A DNA stretch of 30,807 nt from Pleurobrachia bachei (taxonomy: Eukaryota; Ctenophora; Tentaculata; Cydippida; Pleurobrachiidae). The stretch is from contig AVPN01000389.1 of the NCBI GenBank assembly GCA_000695325.1, positions 10,660 through 41,466 of the forward strand, written 5' to 3'. Of the stretch, positions 12,201 to 24,200 are shown in pieces. Positions within the stretch are counted from its first letter, which is position 1; the number at the start of each line of letters is the position of its first letter. The notes under the pieces are model-generated. The model did not search any database and was not told where the DNA came from. It worked only from the letters and a program-made list of their open reading frames with translations. The translations under genes were made by a program, and so were the position numbers.

Positions 12201-15200
12201 CAGTGCAATCCTACAGGTATACTCGGCAGTATCAGTTGTCTCAACATCAACAATCTCCAACACCTCTCCATCACCCTCCTGCAGGACTCCATCTATCAGC
12301 CAGGTAGTGGTCCCGGATGCGGAGGCAATGGTACATGTCAGAGAGATGTCGTCACCCACTTCCAGGATAGTTTCACCGGTCAGTGAGATGTCTGGAGGTG
12401 GTAACGGGGTGTTAGGGAGGGTGATATATCTGGGTGTTAGGGTGGGTGATATAGAGTATCATTGTGTATCGTACCATGTGTTGAGATGAGAGTGAGTTGA
12501 GTGAGTTTTCAGCATGGGAATAATATCATCAGCGAGTTCATTACATCATTGCTCAGCGTAGTTGCAAGTGGGTGGTGTGTGTGACTTTCTCAGCGCAGCT
12601 TCATGGAGCCAGCACTATGTATATTGTACAGGCTGGAATACAATATTGTACATTGGAATACATTATTGTACTCTAGAATACAATATTGTACAAGCTATTG
12701 TACACGCCCTGATAGAGTATAGCGTATGGGAGTGTTCTATAGTGTGATCGAGATATCATGTCAAGTATCATGCAATCAAACACACTCCCTCTCTCAATAG
12801 AGAGAGATACTATCAGATAGAAGAGAAAGGTTATAGCTAGCTTTGACGTCCTGGGAATAAAGTATTGGTTTGTGATTTAGATAGCTGATATTATGGTGTT
12901 GCCGCTGATTTGGCAGGAATCAGAAAGAGATATTTAGCAAAAGATAAGCAGTCTACAAAGATTGTTTTTTTTCAAGAAATCAAAAAGAGAGAGACATTAA
13001 GGATCCTTACCTGCGATGGACACAGTAGTTGACAGCTCTGAAGTTACTGAATCCGCTGCATACTGCACTGCCACTTTGAACTCAGTATCATTCCACTCAT
13101 TGGGTATATATGCCAGCTCAAAGACACTAACCAACAACCCCGTGGAGGGAGAAGTCTCTGTTATTGTGACGTTAGTGGTGGAACTGGTGAGTTCAGTTCC
13201 ATCGAGTGTCCACTTTGGGTACCCCGAGGTCATCCCATCTCCATACACCATAAGGGTGACCGTGTATGCCTTCCCCTGGACTAGATCCACCCCACCTGAT
13301 GATGACGTCACAATGTCCCAGGATGAATTCCGTACCCATAACAACCCCTCCCCGGTGGATACGAGGTTGTTCTCGAAGGTCACCTCGCAGGTCACATCCC
13401 CGTTCAGGGCCACATCTATATTGGTACACTGAATGGTAGCTGCTGTGTCACCATCACTCTCACTGCATCCTCCGTCCGTCCCATTGAACAACCAAACAAC
13501 ATCTGCAACATCAAGTGATCCGGGATTCTCGTAATTACAGGTAAAGTTAAAGTCACCACCATTGTTAATTGTCCTGAAACTGGGGCTCATATCTGTGACA
13601 CCCATAACTTTAATCTCCGTCGTGACAGTTTTTACCGTGTCATCAGCCTCGTATTCCATTGAACATGTGAACATCATATCCTCATCAGCACTAGCAATAG
13701 TGAGCACTGAGACAGCTCCATAGTCCGATTCAACGGTCGATGAAATAGTGAAGTTGTCAGCTGATACAAGAGGGTTGGCATCAAGGTACCATTTTGTTTC
13801 AGCGTCGTCAATACCATCTCCAGAGATGACACATGAAAGGGTTACCGTTGTTTCATATACCGCATAAGTACCATTCACATCAGACCCAGAGACAGTAATA
13901 GTAGGCCCACTTCGGACATACAGGGTGGTTCCCACAGCTGCAGTTCTGGATCCATACTGGCTGAACCCGACAGTACATGTATACACACCCATATCACTGA
14001 CTGATGCTGAGCTTATGGTGGCGGTGAAACTATCAGCCCAGCTAGTCATTGTTGTAACAGTTCCTGACACGTCTTTAGTCCATGTAACGTTGGTTGAGAA
14101 GGGCAGGGAGCTCTGGAAGGGAACTACACAGGAGAGAGTGGTGCTGGAACCGACATCGATTGTGCCACTGGTTATGGTATTGTTAACAGCTGTGGGAGAG
14201 AGGGAGAACTTGGAATTAGTAACTCGATCGAGTAATGTTGTTGTTCGTTTGTCATGCTGTACTGCTTTGTCATCTCTCAGGTTAGTGGTTCATGCTGTGT
14301 TGTTGCAACTCTATTGGTACATGCATTGCCCGCGGTTATAGCTCTGTTTCCAATCTTTCTGTTGGTTTGTTTGTTGGTTTGTCCGTTAGTTTGTCTTTAC
14401 AGTCGACCAAATGCTTCAAATAACGGTGCGGAATGGTGGATAACATATTGCTCTATATAAAGGTGACACAATATGCGTTCCAAATGTTTTGATATGCGTG
14501 TGTGTTGGTGCTAAAATACGGATATATGTGTTGTGTGGGGCCGGATATGGTGTATATATTGTTTGTATAACGATACTCTCTTACCTCTGTCATCAATAAG
14601 ATCCCCTCAACTCTCTCATACACACACATCGAGGATTATTGTGTTTGTGTGGGACATTGTAACTACTGTGTGAGTCGGTATAGGATACACTCAGCAGAGC
14701 AGTTACATATAACAGCACATTACCCACACAATATGGGTTACACAATATACGGGTTACACAATATGGAGGTTACACATACATGGGTTACACGTTACACATA
14801 TTGGTTACACATGACGACAGCGATTGTGAATCACATGTAGGTGGGGGTGATGATGTAACACATGCAGGAGAGTACATGTGATATAGTGATCAGTGATGCA
14901 ATGACGTATAGGTAAACAATTTCACAGATTATAACACAAGACATTGTTGTTACATAGGTTACACCTTGTTGTTGTTACATAGGTGTGTGTTGTCATGACA
15001 ACTTACTCAGCACGTTGACCCTGATTTGAGAGGATTTAGTTGTTGATACCCCGGTGAAAGTCATGGTACAGCTGTATTCCCCATCGTCCCCATCATCGAC
15101 AGATGTTAGAGGCAGGGTACTAGTGGTAGTTGTTCCGCTCCTGAGGGAAGAGAGGGATTATTGTGACCCCTTAGATAGGTGTTACTACAGATGTCAGTGG

Positions 15201-18200
15201 CAGGGTACTGGTTGTAGTTGTACCACTCCTGAGAGGAGAGGGATTATATATCATGGGATAGATAGGTGTCAGTGGCAGGGTACTGGTTGTACTTGTCCCA
15301 CTCCTGAGAGGAGAGGGATTATATCATGGGATAAATATAGGTTTTGGGAGAGAGATGGAGCATTCCAAGTCCTATATTTGTCATGATAATGAGAGGTATC
15401 GTGGGATATATTGTAAGACCGCACTTTTTGTTTGTTTTCCCCCCATGTCTCCGGGATGATGCATGGATAATTCATTGCATCAGGTCTTGAATAAATGAGG
15501 TCACCCACTAAAGGCATTAGTTTAATGACTTGTCTGTGTCTTCTTTCTCTCTCTTTTTCTCGCTATCTCTCTTCTCTAAAGGACTAGGTAAGAGCTAAGG
15601 TCATATTTTTTACATGCTTCCTCTGAACACCGGGCAATGGGCATTAACTATTATTCTTACTCTCCCTCTTCCCAGCAACGTTCTAGAACCTACCACTGAT
15701 GTCTCTCCCTCTTACTCTCCTTTTAGTTCCCACTATTTAACGTTCTACCTATGACCTAAACGGTCTGTTCTCAAGAACTATTGTACGATAGGTTCCGCCT
15801 CATTAAATGTCTAGAAAGAGACAAGTTGTCATCTTTTAAACTAGTAAATAGTTGCAGAAACTACAAGACTTTTGCTGCAATTGTTCTATTTATAGACTCA
15901 TAATGAATAGTAGAACTTCCACAGAAACTAAAACTTAAAGGTTTCTAAGTTATATAGTGGAAACATTAATGATAGAAATTTAAACTCTAGCTAAAACTTA
16001 CATATTGTTGGTAACCATAGTTGGTAACCATGGTGATATATTCTCAGAATTAAAACTCTAGCTAGATATAACTTACACTGATTCAGTGTTCCCTGAGACA
16101 GAAGATCCATCCTTGCTCCAGGCTACAGTACCAGTGAGCCCAAAGAATATACAACTGATACTAGTGTCAGATCCCTCAACAGCATACGTTGTTGAAGTTG
16201 GTTCAACTCCTGTATGGGAAAGAGAGTGTGTTAAGAGGGGTGTGAAATTATACTGCAGGGGTAGTTGGTGGGATGGTTGGAAGGTGTGAAAGACGGGGGT
16301 AAAAAAAAAAACATATAGAAAAGCAGCAGTGGATGAAATTTATCTGCAAAAACCATATTTAAATTTATCATGCACCTTACAGCTCCTCTACCTCTCTTTC
16401 TCAAAAAAGATCATTTTTATTTTGGGTTAAGCATCATTATCTCTTATTCGTAGTATAGGCCATAATCCCACAATGAATTGCCGACGCCCCACAGCTATAC
16501 GCTTATGCTTGATACAAAATGAAGGGCCTACATGTGGGTGTATAATAAGTTTCGAGACGGAATTGGAGGGAGATTTGTAACTCTCTTAGCAAGCAAGATA
16601 ATCCTAGGTTTGGAATCTAAACTTTAGATTAACGAAATGACGGAATGTCTATGATGACGCCATGTGATGCTATAATTGTGTTGCCCCTAGATACCAAGTA
16701 CCATGACTTGTTTTATGTTTTGATTCACAACCACAGAGGGTTTTAAACTTCCAATCATCAAGCAAGAACTACTCAGACTGTTAGAGTACGGGATATTATG
16801 TACTATACACTGTGTGATCTCCTTAGGTCCCGGTACTATTGTTGAGGACCTTACAGTGTGTACTACATAGAGAGACCTGCATTATGTATGTTTCTCTCCC
16901 CCTCTCTCTCACTCTCTCTCCCCCTCCCACCGATGTGTGGGTACTCTGTGGTGCAATCACGTCTAACACAAAGCCACACACATTGACCAGTGAGGGCCTC
17001 TCCCACAGACTTTCATAAATACCCAACCAACAGACATACAACCTACAAAATTATGCCGGAAGTTCTCGAAATCCGGGGAGAATTTAATGATGTTATTAAT
17101 CGAGCATGCGAATTTATAAAAATTTCTTTGTCGACGACCTTACCTAAAACTTTGATGTCCAAACTCTCCTCTACGGATCCAATTGAGTCAGGGTAGGTAG
17201 CGGAACAGTTATAGGTTCCAGAGTATTCACTGGATGCCGTACTGATCTCTACTGTTTCTGTACCAGACTGATATGATAGGGCGTGTTAATGATACTATAG
17301 TTGGGTAATTATCTATTATAGCCGGTCGGATCGTAGGTTTGTTTGTTTTAATATCATGAATATTGAGTATTTAAGAGACTGAATATTGAGCATTATGCGA
17401 GTATGGTGAGTAAGATTTGGCTCATCGCGTGTATTACTTATCAGAATAAACACGCGATTAGGTTTTGGGGTTGTAAGATGAGGCTAAGGAATGAGGGTAT
17501 TGTGTACTACCACCGATCTACTGCCCATCTACTAATATTACCCCCATAGTAATAGGCCCTTTGGGGTTGTAAAATGAGGCTGAGGAATGAGGTTGTTGTG
17601 TACTACTACCGATCTACTAACACCCCCTGCAGTACATACCGGACTAATGGCACTGGCAGATGTATCAGGTGAGACGGAGATGTCATCACTTGTACCATTG
17701 ACAGCGGACCACGATATAGTCGGATCAGAGCTCAGAGAGGAGGGGTTAGAGAACTTGCAGGTTAGGGTGAAACTATCCCCAGACCACACGTAGTAGTCTG
17801 ATCCGGAGATCTGGGTAGCTGAGGTTGTCATGTTCAGACCTGAGAGAGGGACATGAGTTATAGATTGAGAAAGAGATGAGAAAGGGAAGGAGGTGAGTTA
17901 TAGATTTAGAAGGAGGTGAGAAAGGGAAGGTGTTAGGTGAGTTATAGATTGAGAAGGAGATGAGAAAGGGAAGGAGATGAGTTATAGATTGAGGAGGTGA
18001 GAATGGGAAGGAGGTGTTAGGTGAGTTATAGATTGAGAAGGAGGTGAGAAAGGGAAGGAGATGAGTTATATAGATTGAGAATGAGATGAGAAAGGGAAGG
18101 AGATGAGTTATAGAGAAGGAAGTAGTGTTGGTCTGGTCTAAAGTAGATCCTTGTCATACACACTCTTGTTCTCCACCCACAACACACACACCCATCTACT

Positions 18201-21200
18201 ACTCACGTCTCACACCCACAACACACACCCACTCCTTCTACTACTCACTGAGAATGTGCACGGTGGCAGTAGTTGTATATCCTGAGGATACATCACTGCT
18301 ACAGGGACTACTCAACATAGCCCAGGCCTGGTACTCGTAGATTGTGTCCGTGGCTAGGGTAGGTAGGGTAATGGTATATGTGGCACCGTCAGAGGTGGCA
18401 GTAGCAGCAGCATTGTCTGAATACGGGGACCTGAGGGGGGTTAGATATCGGTTAATATTCCTTGTACCGGCTGAAGTTTTCTTTATGTTTTCGAGCCAAG
18501 GGCATGGGGTTGATCCGTAACAGTAAGGAGGGCATAATAATGATCACAATATCTTCTTACCCAAGATCGTTGCCGTTGTATTGCCATGCCTGGGCGGTGG
18601 GTACAGTACCAGAGAGGGTGGTGGAGAATGTTATTCCTGTAGCACCAACCAGTGCAAACTGTTCAGTTATACTGGTGAAACCTGGGAGGGAGAGAGAGGT
18701 GGTAGAGAGATAAAACAATTTGTATTCGATCTGTAGTTGAAACGTACAAGTTGCAACTCTTCTTTTGTTTGGTTGCAAATGCAAATCAAGCGGTTGATTT
18801 GCATTTGCAAATTTAGCAAGGGAGTGGGAGTGAGTGGGTAAGGTGTTGCAGGGATTGGGAAATAATATGAGGGAGAAAAAGTGATCACTCTTGAAAGGAG
18901 AAAAAGGCGAGGAACAACATTGTGCCTTGTTAACTTCTCAAAATTACCAATAACAGAGAGTGTAGACATTCCAGATTCAACCTCGAAGTAATTAGGATCA
19001 ATGTATGCCGCTTTACAAAAGTAATTATCAGTTGCATCGGCCGCTGTTGTATCCTTTATTAGAAGGACAGACACCTGTGTAGTTCCACTCTTGGTTGATG
19101 AAGTGACGTAATCTGAACCGTCCTGGGGAGATAGTGAGGGTTAGATGTTGTTGGTGTTCGGACTCATGACCGACGCGAATTTCATTCGGTCATGCGTCTC
19201 GTCGGTAATGGGACCGGGAGCCGATGTTGTTGTGTGTTATTATCTGTACTGGGGAGCATGTATATTTTGGTGTTATTATATTTGGGGAGCATGTCTATTC
19301 AGTCTAGACAGATAAATGATATTTTGTATCCCCCTCTAGTTAGATGGTTAAACAAATACTCAGTACATGATCTGCTTGTTATATATATTGCATGGCGAGG
19401 AAATGAAAAACCACTTAAACCCCCCTTGAGGATGATTTGGGGGACTCGCCAAGAAAAAGAGAGAGTGAGAGAGAGAGAGAGAAAGAGAGAGAGATAGAGA
19501 GTGTGGGAGAGTAAGAGAGAGAGAGGGGGGGGGAGAAGGAGAGATTGGGAGAGATGTACTCGATTTAGCCCCCTTTTCGTTGCACGAGCTGACTAAGGAT
19601 CACAGTTGGCTAATGCCATGTCGATCTTTTTGGGGAGATGACAAAGGACGACTGGAAAAACAATACACCCCCTACACAATCGCTCTTCCCACATCTGAAT
19701 CGTAACCAAATATCAATTTCCAACATTCCATACCGAAAGTGAGATTCCATTACTGATTGCACACTCCAGCTCCCATTATCCCTTTTACAAGTCCCACTGA
19801 CCATACAATATGAAACATGACTCAGGAATTCCTATTTTATTTCCAGCACAAAGGACTGAAACCGTGTGCCCAAATTCAAACAATAATTACCGAGAGTTGG
19901 TTTGACGAGTTGGCGTAGAACCATTCGATTGTTGGAGCAGTTGAGAGGGAGTCGGGGTAGGATGCAGTACATGTCAGAGAGACATCATTACCCGCCTCCA
20001 CACACTTCTCAGATGTTACTGTCACTGATTTACCTGTACACAGAGAGAATTAGGATGGTCAGTAAGATGGAGTGATAGTAGCTGGTCTCGAGGTAGAATT
20101 CAGTAGAAGGAAAAAGTACGATTTCGTGAAATGCAAAACAAACTGTTTCTTACTTGATATAGTCAGATTGAAGTCATCACTGGCCACCCCAAACGACCCG
20201 TCTACAATAGTTTTACAGTAGTATTGTCCATCTACTGAGCTTGTAGCATCATTACCGATAGTCATCACCCTGGTTACCGTGCTGTCAGAGTCTATTGCAG
20301 TCAGCATTGTCAGACCTGTCGTTCCAGCAACATCATCCGTCCCTGTATTCGATGTAGACCTGAGAGATGATATAGAGCCGTTATTTGGAGGAATGATGTT
20401 TTGATAATGTTTTAGCTCGAGCGTACGTGGGAAGTTACGATATGATTGTTTTTCATTAGACTGTTTAGCCCTGTTCATTACGTGCATTGTGAGTATAACG
20501 CTGCCCCGTATAACGAAAGCAAACAAATAGTCAATGTTGGTATGTCGACAATATCACAACGTTATGACAAAACAAACAGTATCGTGAGAAAAAGACTATC
20601 ATGACATCATGAACATCATTCACTCCCCCACAGGTATATGACAAGGTATATCATGGTATAGGTTTCTGTCAAGGTATTTATGTCACTAGGTTTGCTTACC
20701 AGACAACCTCAGGAGCTGTATCACCACTGTACAGATAGGAACAAGTCACATTCAGTTCACTGCCACTACCAAGAGTCACCGAATCAGCTCCTCCCGACGT
20801 AGAGGGGTTGGTGGTGAACCCGCTCACTATCAAATCACCCCCGTCCGTGATGTTCAGTTTGGATTTGGATGTCAGGTCCTTGACCTCCATTCTCACTGAG
20901 TAGGTACCATTGCTGGATGCAGTGGTGGAAGAGAGTGATAGTTTGGAGTAGAAGTAGCTGGAGTCTTCCCTGGAGAGCAGAGAGAGAGGGGTTATTAATT
21001 ATCAACTAATTGTGGGAGAGGATGAATGAGGTTTTTATGCGTGTTATTTGGTGGGGGGTAGGTGAAAGAACAGGAAATGAAAAATGTGACAAATGTTAGC
21101 ACGGGGACGAATGAAAATCCAAAAACACTATGGAGGGGTAGGTCAAATAACACTATATCATGGTAACTCACGTTTCATCGAGGTTAGTTGTTATCGCATT

Positions 21201-24200
21201 ATCATCAGGGCCGGTCCAGTGGAAGTCGACTGTAGCACTGGATGAGTAGGTCACCTTTGCAGTGAGGGTAACTGAATCACCTACAGAGGCCGTCTTATCC
21301 CCCACTTCTCCAGAAAAGAAGTTGAAGGTCAGGGTGTCCGAGGATTTCTCAGCTGTCTCACCTGCAGAATGACGTCATGTTATGTTATGTTGGGCTGACA
21401 GGTGCTGTCATATTTGTTAAGATACGTGCATATTTATTGGATCATTGCAGTAGTTATGATGGGGATTCTGCCAACATTTTATTTGATTTGAGAATGATAT
21501 GACACGGAGTTTTATACCTGATCTTACATCAGGAGGGGCTAGGATGTTTTTTGTTTGGTTATTTGGTATTTTCAAATTTTGGAATTTGTGCCAAATTTCA
21601 GAAGAGTGATATCTGGGCGTAAACAGTAAAAACACTCTTCTCATTGATTTTATTTGTGGCCCAATCCCAAATTTCCAAACCTAAATCCAATGATACAAAA
21701 TCGTATCAGATCTCTATACAACAAATATGGCACATTATACCTTTCCCCAAACTGAACCCAAATGAACCCCAAAATGAACCACGCCTAGTAATGAAAGTAC
21801 CTGAGTAGATGGTGACTTTGCAGGTGACCACGCTGGATCCTCCTGCTGAGGAGGTGAAGGAAAACACCTGCATGGCAACGTCATTCGAGAAAACTTGAGA
21901 ACCGCCCTTAGCTGCAGGGAATTAAGTGTCATTTATATTTGATTTAGATGGCGTATTCAATTGTAGCAAACTATGTACTACTGGTTACCATGTGGTAACG
22001 ATCATACAGTTACCATGGTAACAACTAACTTACTTGCAGCACCATTGGAGCTTCCACTATTAGTGACAGCCGTTGAGAAACTATCAGGATTTGTTGTTGT
22101 GTCTACTTTACAGGTAAAGGTTGAAGAACCACCCGCCTCAAGGTATTCTGTGTTATTTGCAGCTGTAGTTTCCAGTTCTACCGCTGTAAACAATGTGTTA
22201 GTAGTGTTGGTTGAAAAGGGTGGGAGAAGATTTATATTCAATAATGATGATTCAAATATTTGAATTCTTCATACAGACAGTGCCAGGCGACTCCATCAAA
22301 TATAACTGAGTCTGGATTCCACACTATGTAAAACCTACCATAACAAGCGCTTTTCAGGACAGTACTAGCGCTAGCACAACTCTCACTGTAGGAGGATGCA
22401 TCCTGATATGTGTACCCACTGTCACATGCCAGGGTAACGGACGTTCCCGTGGCAACGGAGCTACCGTCACTAATGGCAACGTTATCAACCGTGAAGGCAG
22501 AGTTTGTGGAGGCGGAGGGGATCGGACACGCCACTGGTAGGGGGAGGGGTAGGGTTAGTGAATTATAGGGATGTGGAGGGGATCGAATAAGCAGGGTTAG
22601 GGTAATCGGGATGGAAAGAACAGGTGTGCTTGTTTAAAAGAGTGAAACTGAATGCCAGCAGAACTATTAAAGCTTATTGGAAGAAATAGAAACCAGCCGG
22701 AAATGAACCATGATATAGGTATTTGATGATGATAAAGGACTTCTTTTTTCAATTACTATGAATTCAGGCCACAATCACTAAATATTCCTTAACTAAACAC
22801 TATTCCTTACCAACACAGTCATCTTCATCATCTGACGCAGTGTACAGGGTAGTCTTACTGTCAGTACAATTGTAACACTCCGTCGCCTCCGTAGAGTTCT
22901 GGTAGGTACCAATAGCGCACTCGGTACAGGTTGAGTTGAAACTATAGAAACCACCAATACATACAACTGGAGGGGTATAACCAGCGGGTAATAAAACGCA
23001 GCTAAAACAACTTAGAGCAGCCAAATAACTTTGAGCAGAAAATAACTTAGAGCAGATAAATAACTTTGCGGCGGAACTTACCACATCCCTCTCCGTCACT
23101 TGTTAGACCCTGCCCGTCAGGGCAATCCTGGGTATCTGAATCATCTGGAGTGAGGTCATCGAATGCTGACCTCTTCTGTCTTCTTCGTCTCCACGTCATG
23201 TGGTAGTCGACCTCATCTCTAGCGGCCTGGTTCGACACCTCGAATATGCTTCGCAGCTCAGCCTGTATGGGAGGGAAGCTTTAGATTTACACAGTCTGTT
23301 GAGAGTTCCAGAGTTTTATAGGCTTGAAGAAAGAATTACAGGAGGGGGAATATTATATGCCATGGTTATGCAATAGTAAATATTGCTCCCCCCGTCCCCG
23401 CTCTCCCGATCACACATATTTGAGAATCTATTAATCCTTTTATCATTCCGCTTGTTGCCCAGTGTTTCTCTCTATCAAGTTCTTTATTTATCCGGCCACA
23501 TTCCTCCACCCTACAACACCAAAACAACCCCGATTCCCCTCGACCCCCTCAAACCTAGCCGCCCCTCATTTTGACCCCTGCCTCCAGTGCAGTCCCTACC
23601 AAGAGACAAGACTCGTACCTGACTGATATCAATACAGGAGCTGTGTAGGGCTTTGAAGTCACATCTCCCAGTGGTACACACAAGCTCGGCAATGTGACCG
23701 AGAACCCTCTTTTCCAAATCTTTCAAAACAGTCTGGCCACAATCCTCATTGAGGGTATGGGTCTGTGTTATGTGTGTCGTCCGCGGTGACCGTTCTGAGG
23801 GGAGGGGGAGGGTTAGGATGTGTCTGGTGTAACAGTATATATGAAGGAGAAATGAATTGTCTGGGTGAATCACTGGAACAAATTTCAGCTAATTTGGGTG
23901 TAAGCTCATTCTTTTCTTATGACACCCTCCCCCGCACATCATGATACACTGGTCAGTCTGGTAACCCCATACCCCAGTTAGAATGACAGCCCTTTATCGG
24001 ACCGAATTCATCCATGCAGCGATCAAAGAGGGCTCAGGAATATTCAATACTGGTTAGTGAGAAGTAACCTATTGAATATTCCAGTGGTTACACCAAGCTC
24101 AAACTTCCAAATTTCCAAACTTCAAATACCTACAAGATATTATATTAACTCACCAACGCATACTGGTAACCGGCGGATGTCTAGTTTGTTGGCGAAGGGG

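Noticed and set aside
13016-13432. Plus-strand ORFs of up to 138 codons opposite exon 20
   Set aside because: They are antisense shadows of a long Ig-coding exon; they show no domain pattern, while the minus strand shows four.
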